DNA from: Telopea speciosissima
Lineage: Eukaryota > Streptophyta > Magnoliopsida > Proteales > Proteaceae
Direction: 5' to 3'
DNA: 64,000 nt
Assembly: GCF_018873765.1 (NCBI RefSeq)
Contig: NC_057920.1
Location: forward strand, 6,957,307-7,021,306
Shown: positions 35,192 through 48,710 of the stretch, piece after piece
Position numbering within the stretch: position 1 is the first letter of the stretch
How the letters are laid out: each line of letters opens with the position of its first letter
Translations under genes and position numbers: made by a program
Notes under the pieces: generated by a model
Told to the model about the DNA's origin: nothing
The model's input: only the letters and a program-made list of their open reading frames with translations
The model's database searches: none

Positions 35192-36821
35192 ATGAGAAAA
35201 GACGAACAACCGGCGTCCGTCGCCGGCAAATTCTCCGTATGCTTCGAGACCAAACCCTTGGTGGCTGCATTGGTGGCAATGACGATGGTCATGATGATTT
35301 GGAACCTCCAGCCCTACTACGACAACCTCCTCTCCTCCACCAACCGCTGTTCTTCCTCCGCCGCATCCACTGCCACCGTCTTTTCACCCAATTTCTCCAT
35401 TAACCCTTCGAATGAAAAGAAGAAGCTGCTGTCTACCGCCCTCAGCACCAAACCCTCCCCAACAAAGGCGACCGACCCAAACAAGCGTCTCTTCTACTCT
35501 TACGGCAACGCCGCCTCTCTGTTCGTCCAAATGGGTGCTTACCGTGGCGGTCCCCAAACCTTCGCCGTCGTTGGCCTCGCCTCCAAACCCCTTCACGTCT
35601 TTGGCCGTCCCTGGTACAAATGCGAGTGGATCTCCAACAACCGCTCCTCCCCCTCCATTAAAGCCAAAGCCTATAAAATGCTTCCGGACTGGGGTTACGG
35701 TCGGGTGTACACGGTCGTCGTCGTGAACTGTAGCTTCTCTGTAAATCCTAACCAGGACAACACTGGTGGAAAGCTCCAGCTCTACGCTTATTACGGCGAA
35801 TCTCCGAAAAGGAACGAGAAGATCGTGGCTTTGGAGGAAGAACCAGGGTCCTACGACGAGTCCAAGTATCGACCACCGTATAAGTACGAGTATCTGTACT
35901 GTGGGTCATCCTTGTATGGGAACCTGAGCGCTGCGAGGGTACGGGAATGGATGGCCTACCACACTTGGTTCTTTGGGCCGAACTCCCATTTTGTGTTCCA
36001 CGATGCCGGTGGAGTGACGCCGGCGGTGATGGCTGCTTTGGAGCCGTGGGTGAGAGCTGGGAGGGCGACGGTTCAGGACATCAGAGGTCAAGCGGAGTTT
36101 GATGGGTACTACTATAACCAGTTTCTTGTGGTGAACGACTGTTTGCACCGGTACCGACACGCTGCGAACTGGACATTTTACTTTGATGTGGATGAGTATA
36201 TATATCTCCCCGACGGGAACACATTGGAATCGGTTTTGCAGGAGTTTTCAGATTATACCCAGTTCACCATTGAGCAGAATCCCATGTCTAGCAAGCTCTG
36301 CCTGAATGATTCGACTCAGGATTACTCCAAGTAAGTAGCCAATGAGATCTGAAATTTTGGAGTTGGAGAAGCTCAAATGTTTATGATTAGACTGGAATTT
36401 AATGGGGCCATTTGGCTAAATAGGATTTGGGTTTTGGAGAATTTTCTGATTTGGGTTTTTAAATTTCAGGCAATGGGGTTTCGAGAAGTTACTGTTCAGG
36501 GACTCTCGCACAGGAATCAGGAGAGACAGGAAATACGCGATTCAGGCGAAGAATGCCTACGCGACGGGCGTACACATGTCGGAAAATGTAATCGGAAAAA
36601 CGCTTCACAAGACGGAGACAAAAATCCGATACTACCATTACCACAGTACAATTACTGTGGCTGGGGAACCGTGCCGGGAGTTGGTCCCGATGTCGAACAA
36701 GAATAACGTCACGTGGTTCGATAAGCATCCCTATGTTTACGATGACAACATGAAAAAGCTTGCCAACACCATCAAAGAGTACGAGCAGAAAACGATCGGA
36801 GCCATACACTCTTTCTCATGA
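35192..36821 (+). CDS. GALS: GT92 beta-1,4-galactan synthase
   Basis: A Golgi type II membrane glycosyltransferase of 496 residues. Exon 1 is 35192-36330, the 139-bp intron (36331-36469) runs from GTAAGT to TTTCAG, and exon 2 is 36470-36821. The N-terminus has a short basic cytosolic part (MRKDEQ) and one transmembrane segment (about 22-40, KPLVAALVAMTMVMMIW). A stem follows, then the GT92 catalytic domain with the metal/donor motif FDVDEY (Asp332-Val-Asp334) and the conserved CxYCGSSLYGNLSA-like stretch. In Arabidopsis this family (GALS1-3) extends beta-1,4-galactan side chains of the pectin rhamnogalacturonan I from UDP-galactose. Length and N-terminus fit GALS1 best, but I cannot separate the paralogues without an alignment. 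The start is the first ATG, right after CAAGCC. Exon 1 is GC-rich, unlike its surroundings, as in many plant glycosyltransferases. The gene appears complete. Confidence 0.93.
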
Positions 36822-39229
36822 CCCCACCACAGAATGCACAGGAGCATCTACTGACAACGCGTGGCACATGATGATGGATGAGATCGTGATCATCATTATG
36901 TGTTGGTAGAAAGAATATGATGTGAGCTTTTCTCCAAACGGTGACCACCAGTTAGTCAGTCCTCCTAGGTATAGAGTATCATGGACCTATCTCTCAATGT
37001 AGATATCTATCATAGACCGTTGCTATGGTATTATTGGTGGTAGGGTTCTCTGCTGCGCTGTTGGAGAGACAGTAGTCAAAGGTAGAGTGAGAAAAGAAAA
37101 GAGGAGAAAGGTGGTGTGGTGCGGTGAGATGAGGCCTAACTCACGGTCAAATGTTACTTTGATTAATTTAATTAATTTCTTTATAAAAAGGGGTCATCGA
37201 TTTTCTCATTGTGATTTATTTTTTGGGAAAACTTTTGCTCCAGTGGTTCACCTACCATATTAGGAATTAGGATCATTGTTTTTCTTCTTACAATGCTCAG
37301 CCCAAGGTGTTTACAATCTTATCCATGGTTTGAGGTATCGGTATCGATATCAAATCGCTTTTATTGAGCAATGAAATTCGATTTCTAGGAAAATCAAGGG
37401 TAAATTTATCCTACGTTAGTAGATCTGTATCGATCTTTATCAATATATTTTGCAGGTGACTGATACTCGATCCAATATTGGGCATTAAAATCATGCACTT
37501 GTCAGGACTGGAATCCAACCTGTGTTGTGGGTGAAGGGAAACTTCCTCTATTCTTTACTTACCTTTTTATTTCTTTGTCTTTGTTAGGGTGTCCAACCAG
37601 GTTGTTCTAGATAAGTAGAATAGTTCCTTTTCGGATTTGATCCCCAAGAACCATCATCCTATATTATAATGGTGTCAAAGCTAGAACCAGCTTCCATTTT
37701 GTTAACAATATGATCTGGTTCAAATTCTGATCATAATAAGTATATTTAAGACATGGCCTAGTTCTATCCCTCAAAGTCTTTGGTACTCAAATATAAATGT
37801 TTCTTTAGGATTTAATCCCTAGATTTTCTTTTTAATTATAATTAAACTTATTAATATGGGGGCTAATGAGAGATACCTAAGGGCATCAACATGGATGAGT
37901 TTTTTTATTTCACATGGGGTGAAACGATAAATTCAATTGCTCCTATGTCCGGATGCAGCAATCAAACAATGTTCTTTTTCAGATAAATATATATGTATTT
38001 TAAACGGATCCTAGTGGTTCCCAATTTTTGTGGGTTCTTAATAGTATTTCAATTCTGAAATTATTGGAAAACCATCTAAGAATTATCGCATCTTGTTATA
38101 TTTAATAATCGATTACAAAATCAGCTCCCAAAATTGTCTCATGTAGGAACCAACGGAAAGAACTGAGAATTGACACTCTTATCTGTATTCATGTATGTTT
38201 GTGCTTTTTTCAATCTTCACTGATTTTAAATCAGACATTTTAATTAGGGCATCGCAACAATAATGAGTCTCCTCTAATTGTTCATCTTCTTCACGCTGTG
38301 GCCTAGGCCAACGTTCCCATGAATCTAACTATTTTCTTCTTATATGAAAAGATTTCTCTTCCTCTTATTTAATAGATTGCGTTTGGTAACGTGCAGAATT
38401 ATTATTATTATTTTTTTTTTTTGAAGGGTAGAAACGTACAGATAACTCAAAAAAGAAGAAAAGTGAAGCACAAGATAAATAGATTGCGCTTTGTGGGGGT
38501 GACTGGGGGAGGAGATGTGGTTGTGAGAAGGGAGGGCCCTACCTTAGCCCTTATATTGATGAAGGAGACCAGTTTTCTTATCCAATCATTGCTTTGTTTA
38601 GTTGGATCTTCGTTGGAAACTGGTGTGGTAGCGTGTGAAGCCTTCTACTGTTCCTTCTTCTAAAAAAAGTTAAAAAAGAAAAAGGAAATAAAGCTGTGTT
38701 TGTTAGTTACATGGTTATCAGCATCTATCGGTATTACCATTATTACAGATTTTGGTCCATATCGGTTGTGTTGGACAGTTTTGCCCTATTAAAGACCGAT
38801 ACCTAAAACACTAGTTTGTTCGAACTTCCATTATCCAAATCTCAAAACCATGACCAACAAGGTTCACAATTCACACAGCGACGTGTAACCTACATGACTG
38901 CCTCAAAAACAATCCATAACTGAATAAAGAACCAGGGGCAAGGTGGTGGAATTAAAAAAACTTAGAAGCATTCTTTGTTAGATATAGTTTTTAGATCGAT
39001 TAAGTTTGGGACTTTGAACATGTAGAAATGTTCTACATTTTTACCTAATAACTTGAGTTTTTGAGTTAAATCCAAATTTCGTGAGTTATCATTTTAATAT
39101 GATATGAGAGCGGTACTTTATCATTCCTATAGTAATCTATCCACGTGGACCACGTGTATGTCAAGATCATATTCATTTTACATGTGAAGGTGAATTTTGG
39201 AAATGATTCAAATCAGTTAAATATAGGAA
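36822..39229. other. Intergenic, no gene seen
   Basis: It begins with the 3' flank of the galactan synthase. Degenerate GATACC-type hairpin remnants lie at about 37325-37500 and 38708-38820. A fragment at about 38295-38390 resembles the TGTCTATCTCTC hairpin family (GTGGCCTAGGCCAACG). Confidence 0.45.
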
Positions 39230-39418
39230 TTCGGCTCCTCTCCAAGGAAGTTAGTGCCCATGGAGTGCTTAATGACGTAGCCAATGGCATTGAGCAGTTG
39301 GGCATGTCGGGGTACAGATTAGGCACACACATGCCTATGCGCTCAACAAAGCAGCACCATTGGTAGCCTCATTGGGCACTCCCTAGACACCGGGTCCCTA
39401 GAGAGGAGTCCAATGCTT
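39230..39418. mobile_element. Hairpin MITE, 'GCGCCCAGGG' family, diverged copy
   Basis: The left end TCGGCTCCTCTCCAAGGAAG pairs with the right end (inverse of CTAGAGAGGAGTCCAA). The interior has GGCACACACATGCCTATGCG. More diverged than the copies at 10325 and 46583. Confidence 0.6.
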
Positions 39419-39745
39419 AATATAGAGTGTTGTGATTAAATTTTTTTTTTTTTTTGTTGTTTAATTTGGGACCTTAATATCTTCGTATACCCTTGGATTA
39501 GTCTTTACTTAATATTATTTAATATAAATTTAGGATAACGTAAATGGTAAAGCTATTACTAGTCTAAAAACAATCTACAAGTAAGGTTAATGCAACTAAA
39601 ACTCTAGCAATCAATAGAAGAAGTTCTTTTTTGGTAGAAATAGAACAAGTTATTATATTAAGTAAATTGTAATAGCCCAGTCGTGAAGGGATTCGTGGCA
39701 TTGCCCCCTTGAGCTATTAAGTATGGGAATTCTTAGGCATTGCCC

Positions 39746-39911
39746 TTTTGAACTATCAAGGGAGTGTCCAAATGACACCTCTATAGTATTTAGAATTTGG
39801 CATATTTTTTTGAAGAGACTATCATTGGTTTTGAACTATTAAGGGAGTGTCTAAATGACACTTCTATGGTATTTCGAATTTGACACATTTTTTTAAGAGA
39901 CTGTCCGAATG
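39746..39911. repeat. 83-bp tandem repeat, two units
   Basis: Unit 1 starts TTTTGAACTATCAAGGGAGT (39746) and unit 2 starts TTTTGAACTATTAAGGGAGT (39829). Both contain GACACYTCTATRGTATTT and end near TTTTTTRAGAGACT. Part of a further unit lies just before (CCCTTGAGCTATTAAG) and after (GTCCGAATGACG). Confidence 0.8.
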
Positions 39912-42126
39912 ACGTTTCTATGAACATTCTTTTAATTGCTTTTTGTCTCATTCCCTTAAAATTCTTTAAATTAGGATATAAAAGGGCTTTCAAGAGTTAA
40001 TTTAAAGTGATGTAATTATGTCATAATCAAATGGTGTCAGTATCATTCACATTTTCGGAGTACGTATGTGAAAAAAAATTGTATGCAATAGCAAAAGGGT
40101 TAAAAAAAGGGGGGGGGGGGGGGGAATATTCTCTGTGGGGATGGGGGGGAGGCCATGCCTAGACACAATGGGAGGGGGGGGGGGGGGGGACCCATGAATG
40201 GTGGAATTTTTGTCCCTTAAATGCAGGCACACACTCATTGGTTGCCACACACGCATGGCCTTGCGCTCCCCCACAAAAAACGCTCTCCCAAAATAAAGTT
40301 ACAAACTATTTGACACCTTGCGTGATGTCAATAAGAAAATCCCTTCTTGTTATTGTCCATTATCTTAACTTTAAAAAAAAAATTAATTTATGGGCATTTA
40401 AGGATTTTCAAAAATAATTTGAAAGTGACATATCATTGTCATTTTAAAACTGAATTATTATCATGCACATATTTTGAATACACATATGAAATGAGAATAC
40501 TTCCGCATAAGAAACAATTGTATGTAATATTAAAAGGGCAAAAAAAGTAAAATTACAAATTATGTGTGGGTGTCAATAAGAAAATCCCTTATCAAAAGCC
40601 TTCATTATCTTGCATATTATTCGAGATCACATATAAAATGATAGGATCTACCCTCATTGAAATAAAAATTTATGTTTACATTAACATAGCAAAACTATAA
40701 AATTATAAGTCATTTGTCATCTTATGAACTGTCAACTGAACTTATCCAATAAATTGTACAGTGAGTCGAGGCAGCACCTAAACAGATGTATTGGTCAAGC
40801 TTCTCGAATTATCCCTCGCCTTAACGAGAATGGATCTATAGGTGAATGTACATCTCAGAGTCAATCACATGTTTACTTTGTTTTCATAAATACCCCTCAT
40901 CCCCTTATAAATACAAAAATAAGATAGGTGGTTACTTCTCACAAGAACGTGAGGAACCAAACTCCGTCTTAAAACCCAAAAAAAGGAAAAAAAAAAAAAA
41001 GAGATGAAAGAACACTTTAATACAAAAATTATAAGCTAGACTAAAACTCTGGCATCAGCGATGTTATACCTCTACAACCCGTCCGATCTTAACATTTTTT
41101 TTCTATGAAAAATCGGGTTTGAACTTTTAATTTACATTTCCTATAATGGATTTTTTTTTTGTTTGTTTTGTTAAAAATCTTTCTACAAAGTAGAAAGTAC
41201 TTCCGTGGTGTGAGACTCTTCAAGCAAAAGCTGAGCTCTTAGGAAGAGGGTCTAACTAGTATATGAAGATATCCAAGGTCTCAAACTTAACGACCTACGT
41301 GAGGATTATCGTCAATACTAGGGGTGTCAAATGGTTGATTTGGTTGGTTTTGGGCTGAGAATGAATGAGACCAAAACCAAACCATTAAAGAACTTTGGTT
41401 TTCGGTCTGTTTCAGTTTTGATTTTGATTTTTCAATAACGGATTAATACAGTTTAGATCGGTTTGTTTCGGTCCTGAACCACAATGAAATTTTACATTCA
41501 TAACCTTAACCAACGAAATATTAGATAAAAAAATCGGATCAAACCGACCTGATACTTATTGGATTGGTTGGACTGGTGGGGTATGATGGGATCGATTGAA
41601 ATCAGACCACACCAAACCGACCAATTTATATGCAGACCAAAAACTGAATTAAATGAAACTAATAAAAAATCATTGAGTATGAGGTTATGAATAGAAAAAT
41701 TGACTTGTAACTAATAGTGATTCCATTGATCTTCTTATTCACTTACAAAATTAGTTGGATAGTTAAATGAATGACTTGATAGTAGGGTTTATTTTATGAT
41801 TTCAAGTATTACTATTATCTTCTCACTGGTTAGTTATCCATTGATTTCAATATGGTTAACAATGATTAGATTTGTAACAATAATTTCGCTACAAAATCTA
41901 TTTATCCATTGATTTCATTATTAGTAATATTCCCCCCATACAATTTATTTCTCTTTGTTTTGATTATAACATGAACACATCAAATCAGTTTCCCTATTCT
42001 TAGTTGTTTACTTGTTTGACTTGGGAAAAATGCTTTAAAGTATTTACTCCTCACATATAACCGGGATAAGTGTACATAGAATAAACGAAAGGGAGACATG
42101 TAGACAAGATGACTATATACAAATAT
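39912..42126. other. Intergenic, no gene seen
   Basis: AT-rich. Poly-G runs lie at about 40108-40122 and 40172-40189. At 41319-41330 there is a lone hAT-type end TAGGGGTGTCAA, followed by about 330 bp rich in GGTTTGGTT/AACCAAACC phrases; I find no matching right end. Confidence 0.45.
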
Positions 42127-42129
42127 TTA

Positions 42130-42255
42130 GACAATGTTTGGTATGCATTATTGGAATGTATTTTAGGTCGATTTTACAATCTCGGATAATAAAAACATTT
42201 ATTTTTCTGTCGTCCGAGAATGCAAAATCGACCTAGAATGCATACCAATCACAGC
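42130..42255. mobile_element. PIF/Harbinger-like MITE, copy 3
   Basis: 126 bp from GACAATGTTTGGTATGC to GCATACCAATCACAGC with TTA on both sides (42127-42129 and 42256-42258). Inner arms ATCTCGGATAAT and CGTCCGAGAATGC pair. Confidence 0.7.
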
Positions 42256-42258
42256 TTA

Positions 42259-44142
42259 AATTAATAATACGCACCCTGGTTCTTTGATACCTTAGTAATT
42301 GTTTGCTTACATTATCCGCTGCATGGATATCTCAAAATACCACGGGACCCAATTAGCCTTCCAAAATGCTTGTGATTACTTTATGTGCATTAAACTCAAG
42401 AGTTCCATGTGATGCTATTAAGCCCACCATAGTTTTTTTTTTTTTTTTTGGTGATGGAATTAAGCCCAGCTCACGGTTGAGAGAGGCATTGATAAACCCA
42501 CCTTCGTTATGTGGCCCAAACAAATGGCCCACTTACAAAAGGCACCACTAGTACTACCATTGCTGAAAAGCTATCCACAAAAGTTGCAGCAGCAGCAACT
42601 TAGCATAAACTTTGAAGGAAACCGGCTATGGTGATATGGCATGGTCCCTCCAGAGAGGCAGAAACTACAAATGCCACCTCACGCCTCACTTTGAGTTTTT
42701 AACATTGCCGGCTGGACCAATAAATGAGGTGTCAACTGGGTTTGATCAAACTAGTCTGGGTATTGAACAAGATGGGCTACAACTAAAAGCACTCAAGCCC
42801 ATACCACAATTGGGGCTACCGAAACCCTCTTGATTGTGCAGTTAACAAATCTTTATTACCATCAAATTTTAGAGTTTGAATTAATCACATGTTGAATTTT
42901 AGAGTCTAATTCCATCAAATACCCTCCACGTATGAGGCAAACTTGACAAGACAGTTCTCTGCACTCTCCCATAGTCCGAACTTTCAAACCTCTATTTTGT
43001 CACTAGACAAATTTTGTTTACGCTAAAATTCTATATGTGAGTAAGGGGACCTCTATTCAATTTAGGAACTAAAGCGTAGCAACTCTATCTCTCTCTCATT
43101 CTTCTTCTATTTCTTGCAACCCCCTCTTTGAATTTGCATATTTTCACTTCTTTTCTTGCCTTCCAAACCTAGCCTTAGTGACTCAGTTTGTGGCTCATGG
43201 CATAAAAAAAATTTCAACACATCTCCATTCGACCAAAAACTGACCCAGTGTTTTTTTGTTTTGGTAAGCAAACTGACCTAGATAACACCCTGGACGGTGT
43301 TGGGTGGTGTTGAATAGGTGGCCATTTTGCCAGGTATAGTGCAAGGGCTGAGACACTGAGATAGTGAATTACGTCATGGAACTGAGTCATTATATGGTGA
43401 TCAAGCCTCCTGCTTACTGCCCATAACATTAGTCCTTCAAAGTATATAATATTGAGAAAAAAAAAAAAAAACAGAGTTGATTTTTTTTATTTAGAGCCTA
43501 AGTGTTTACAATGGTTGATTAAATTTACAAATACACACAATCGTCATTTGTGTTAGGGTTTCACGTTAAAGCAATTATTCTACATTGGATGTGATTACTT
43601 GGATATGAAGACTTATAAAGAATTGGGCATCATTTCTTTAATGGCTAACTTCTAAGAATGAATTATACCCAAATCCCTACTGGTGGGTGCATATTATAAA
43701 AGAATTTTCGCATGTTTCATTTGTGAAAATTCCAAAATAAATTGAACATTACTATATAAGTTAAAAGTGAGACAAAAAAATTATTAAAAAAAATATATAT
43801 ACGGAATGAGAGGACTAAAGAAATAGACATTTTTGATCCATTAATTTTACACTTTTAGGTTGCGTTTGGATAGCAAGTTTAGGATTTCCAAATGGAATTG
43901 GGCCACAATTCACGTATCTCAAAGCCATATTAAAGCCATGGGTTGTGCTTGATAAGCTGAGACTACTACTCCCAAAGCTAAAAGTTTTTTTTATTAAAAG
44001 GATTTAAGAATGATAAATACAGAAATCCCTCTAATAACTTTGCTCTATTCGTTATAGACTTATAGAGACCGTGGTCAGCACAGACATGTTCTTGTTATAA
44101 TAATTTTAGGTCAAGACCTCAAAAAAATTTATACTTAGTTTA
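42259..44142. other. Intergenic, no gene seen
   Basis: AT-rich with scattered decayed repeats. No domain recognised in any frame. A lone GGTTGCGTTTGGATAGC at about 43857 resembles one PIF-type end. Confidence 0.4.
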
Positions 44143-44258
44143 AGCCAAATGTTCTCTGTGCTGGGGTTGGGAGAAATGATCATCATGCCCCTTGAATAAT
44201 AGGTCCATGTGTCTGAACACAGGCTGCGCTGCGGCACAAAGAATATCAGCCAATTTTA
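44143..44258. mobile_element. MITE, 'ATGTTCTCTGTGC' family, copy 2
   Basis: Left end AGCCAAATGTTCTCTGTGCT and right end GCGGCACAAAGAATATCAGC correspond to the copy at 27804. Possible flanking repeats TTAGTTTA on both sides are slightly offset from the ends. Confidence 0.65.
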
Positions 44259-44629
44259 GTTTATTACCATAGACCTTAATAAATTTTTATTAGAAAATTG
44301 TTTTATATCTCGCCATTATTTGATGATATACTCAAACCTATAATTTATGCTATAGAAGTAATTAATAACACCAAATCAATACTTATCATGCTAAATCTAT
44401 TTTTATTTCTTATTTCAAAAATGTAAAAATTAAATAAAGACGCATCATTATAGAAATTAGAAGTCCAAACCAGGGTGATAGAGACTGAAGTGTGTGTTTG
44501 GGCTGCCTAAACTCAATTAAGGTAAATTGGTCCAACCATCTTTATGGGTCGCCTGTTGTCTCAAAAGGTTTAGGTGAATTGGCCCACAACCCATCCCACT
44601 CTCTGCCCATGAGCCCATAACGACGAGTC

Positions 44630-45250
44630 AGCCTCAGCACAGCATCTCTCTCTCTCTCCCTGCCTCCAAAGACCAATAAGGCCTAGTGACACCTGAGCTC
44701 ACGCCACCCTCGCAACACGACAAAAAAAGCGTCACCATACCTTTTTGGGACAGCGACAGACAGCGAATCATTGGAGTGCTGGGACTGGCAGGTGTCCTTT
44801 CCTTATTCCGACGCATAGCAAAAAAAAAGATGCAGGAGATGATTATCCCGTTGATACCACGTGCCACTTCCACACGTGGACTCTTCCATGCCCACCACTT
44901 TTTTCTTCTTGTGACCAGGAGAGAAGCGGCAAGAAAGTCGGCGCGGTCACTCACTCCCCTGTCCCCACCGTCAAATCTTACTCCAAAAACTATGTTGAGT
45001 GATTATTCTCTAACGTCGTGAAAATTTTGACGGAGTGAGAAAACGGAGCCCTTTTCATCCATTAATAATTGTCCCTGGCTCAATAATTACGTTCCCCCCT
45101 CAAAATTCTCTCTCTCTATTTTTTTTTTTTTCACTTTTATTTACTTCCACTGAACTACACGCACCCTCCCCCGGGAAGGGCCGGCGCCGGCCCCTACCCT
45201 ACCACATACCAAAAAAGGAAATCCAATTTCTGACGATAAACTGATGGAAT
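44630..45250. other. GC-richer CT-tract region, possible promoter or non-coding transcript
   Basis: A run of CTCTCT tracts, ACGTGCCAC/CACACGTGGAC (G-box-like ACGTG, 44858-44881) and a GC-rich phrase GGGCCGGCGCCGGCCCC (45178-45194) stand out from the AT-rich surroundings. Overlapping frames up to 111 residues show no family I know, so I do not call a gene. Confidence 0.25.
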
Positions 45251-46269
45251 TTTGAGATCGGTATGAAACGGCTAAAATCTCTTATCCAATTTAGTCAGTC
45301 AAGTGTCTGCTACGAGACACGTGTCCTATATTTGTCAAGCACTCAGGATCACACCCTACAAGGTGCCCGCGTAGCACTGAGTCACTGAACGATGTCGCTT
45401 TGTAGTTAAGGTACTTGATTAAGGGGGAGAGGGTTCGCTTCGAGAGGGGCAATAAGGAATCGTGCATAAGGGGGTAGGGAGGTTATTTCATGATTGAAAG
45501 GGAGAGATAGAGGTAAGTATGCTAGAGTACCCTATCCTACGGGTTCAGAGAATATTGCTTCTTTTATTAATTAATAACGAAATTGTTCATAAAATATTTA
45601 CAAATAAATAAACACAAAAAATTAATTTTCAATGGCAAAATTTTTCCTTCACCACTACATGGCGCAAGAATTCTCATTTTAAAACTCATGCAATTTTTTA
45701 TCTTTTTACAGTTAGGTTATGTTTGCTATGCATTCTCGAAATAGATTTGAGTCTATAACTCATTGTGAAATCCAAAGTCAATGAACACACAAAGGAAATG
45801 TCTCACAATTTATATACAGGAGGTCCACATTGTCAATGAAGAGAGAGTGTATGAGAACATGTAATACTAGGCTACTAAGCAGTGTGATTCATTTTCCCTT
45901 GTTTATATAATTAAGCATATGAAGGCCAGCAAAATGATGATATGGCTATTACAATTTGCTCTTAATTTGTTATTAAATTAGATTTTATATCATATGATGA
46001 TTACTTTTAGGCAAATTATTATACAAAACAATAAATGCAATATGTTAAAAAAAAAAAATTAAACGTTTTTCAACACTTTCTAATAGAGCTAAATTTTTGT
46101 GATACCATGCCTGCCCCAAAAGAAATAGGTCACACCTAGTGGAATCAGACCAATTAAGAAAGGACAAAAAAAAATCCTCCCTCTCATGATAAAGGTATCA
46201 TGTATCTAAACGCTCAATGTGGATAGGTTCAATGTTTACAAAGTAAATTGAGATTTTATGTTGAAATCT

Positions 46270-47950
46270 ACATCTCATATTTGTGAATATCGGATCGAAC
46301 AAAGAGGTGGTGAATGAGTTCCCTTAATTTTGACGAGTTTTGCAAATCATACAGTCACTTACAGTCTTACGTTGCATCACCAGAATGTGGCCAGGTCTAT
46401 CAAGACTGTAAATCCACTCTACAAAACATGGATTAGTCTCCAACAAATAACAGTAGACAAATAGACACGATATATGTGGTTTACCTCACAGTATGTGAAG
46501 GCTACGTCCACGGAGCAATACCCCTCGGGGTTTCGTATATGCCCAATATTCAACTCCAATACAATTAGCTGCTCCTATGGTCAGGATGGATCCGGCTCCT
46601 CTCCAAGGAGCTCAGCGCCCAGGGGGCATCCAAGGGTGGGGCTATGCTGCACACATCTAGGTGCACGCCTAGGGATGTGTGTGGCAAAGCGGAACGGCTG
46701 AATGCTCCCTGGGCATGCTGGGCTCCCTGGAGATTAGCTCAACTCCGGTCACCCTTACCCTGCTTCAACCTCTCACCTCAGTGAGGGCAAGGACCTCAAT
46801 CCCCAATACAAAATGGCCTTAGCTTTACAATTAGTCAATCCAATTAACAGATTTCAATCACAAACCCAACTCACAACAGATTACACTCTAGGTTTTATCC
46901 AATACATTCAAGAATAGAGAAATAAACCTAGAACACAGGAGCAATGGTAATGCAACCTCATTGGCAGCTATGGATCGGGAGAGTCGAAATCACGTTCCCT
47001 ACATGACCAGGAATTGATCAATCGAACAAAGAGAGAATGTGACTTGCAGGAACTTCAATGGAGCCAAGCTCAAAGAGCTATCTTTTACCAATCTTTCAAT
47101 TTTGCTTTTTCCTTCCATAGTCTTTGCCTTACATATAGGCTACGATTGCATACAGAAATGGAAAAGAAAATCAAATCCCTCAATCACATGGATAATTGAT
47201 TGAAGACAAAGATTCTAATCCCCCCACTAATTACTCCAATCTATTGATTATTTAAGACTGCTTATTTAGAAATCCAATCATCCCTTATTAAGCTGCAATC
47301 AAATCTCCTTAGAATGCTGATAGGATAAGAACTGATGTGGATAATTTATCCTTATGAAGGCTGGCCATGATTAGCACACCTCTCTTTGATCCGGATCGAC
47401 TTTCGCAGAGCCTTTGGATGACCGAGTGCGACCTCCACCTTGTCAACTTCGTGGCCCTGGGCTGCATCAAATGGTTTGTGAACACGTTTACCTTCTCAAA
47501 GGCAAACTCCCGACTCTGAACGAATGCTATGAGATCTTCAATAGAACGTATCAAGCGCTCGAAACAATCACCAACAACTAAACTGATGTTCTCTGTTGAT
47601 TTCCTTCGCGCCTATGCTTTCGAATCATGCTGGAATGGTAGAAGCTGATTTTTCCTCGTTTTTCCTTCTTCCTTAGGGCTCAAGGTGCGTTTTTAGTCCT
47701 CCCAAGAGCATATATATATATAAAATATCCCAAGAGATTCCCTTCGGACCAATAAGAAAGAAGCAAAAAAAAGCATGTCCAAAAATCCTTGTTGCCAACA
47801 ATGACAATACGGCGGGGATACACCCTACTGACCAACTGAGTACTGGCTCCACAACCATATGCTGATGACTGCCACTACCAAATCCTTGTTGCCAACAAGA
47901 ACAATATTGCACTGCTGCCACTACAAGCGCCAAGAGCACTAACAATATTC
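46270..47950. mobile_element. Probable retrotransposon LTR remnant with nested MITE (fossil)
   Basis: The region has a different texture from its flanks, including GGCTACGTCCACGGAGCAAT at about 46499, a phrase style seen in plant copia-type LTRs. A GC-rich MITE has landed inside it (46583-46745). I see no retrotransposon coding domains, so at most this is a solo LTR or an end fragment. Boundaries are uncertain. It looks old and incomplete. Confidence 0.3.
46583..46745. mobile_element. GC-rich hairpin MITE, 'GCGCCCAGGG' family, copy 2
   Basis: The left arm (GGCTCCTCTCCAAGGAGCTC, AGCGCCCAGGGGGCATC) pairs with the right arm (ATGCTCCCTGGGCATGCTGG and GGCTCCCTGGAGATTAGCTC in inverse sense). The centre ACACATCTAGGTGCACGCC is shared with the copy at 10325. 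Confidence 0.7.
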
Positions 47951-48710
47951 TATATATTATTGTGATTATCCATATTATTTATGTCTGCAGACTTTGATTA
48001 AGCAGTAACCCACAAGAGGCATAGACAAGAGGATTATATCAAAGAATCTAAAAGGCGATGTCCTTGGAAAGCAACAACTACATAGAAGTGTGGACCATTG
48101 AAAGGAACTTGTGCAGTGGCTAACAAGGGAAGGGAATGAATGATGCATGGCCTTGGGGGTGTTTCTTTTTTCTTAGAAATTTTTACATCTTTTGAACAAT
48201 TCGATTATGTTAAACTTTTATATTGTAGCTCATTATTTGGCCAATCAAGCTAGAGGTAACAAAACTTTGGGGTCCTATCATAGAGAGCATGTTGAACACT
48301 ATGGTTATTCAACTTTTAATTTATATTCTTTCATTTTTTTTCGAAAAAAAAGAGGTCTACTAGGCACCCACATAAATGCCACTTTACCTGATTTCCAAAG
48401 ACCAATCCCTATCAATTTTATTTACTCTGCATTTTATAAAGGTTATGATATATTTTAAACTATCTAGGGCTAAATTCTAAACCATTTGATAATGATGAGT
48501 TTTGTTAATTCGTGCATGAGCCATGTGTATAATAAATGCATGGATTACAATGTTCACCACTATAAGTTTATATACAATATTAATTGTTCGACTGAATTAC
48601 AATTAAAAATGAGCCTATCAATCCTACCCACCGGAAACAAAAAATGAAACTATGGATTCCATACATTATAAAGAAATTTCTTATTGACACCCATTAAGTT
48701 ATTAAATAAT

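Noticed and set aside
35412-35726. A 104-residue frame in another phase of the galactan synthase exon
   Set aside because: It is a shadow of the GC-rich first exon of the real gene.
39746-39911. CRISPR-like spaced repeats
   Set aside because: The units are head-to-tail 83-bp tandem copies without spacers, in plant DNA.
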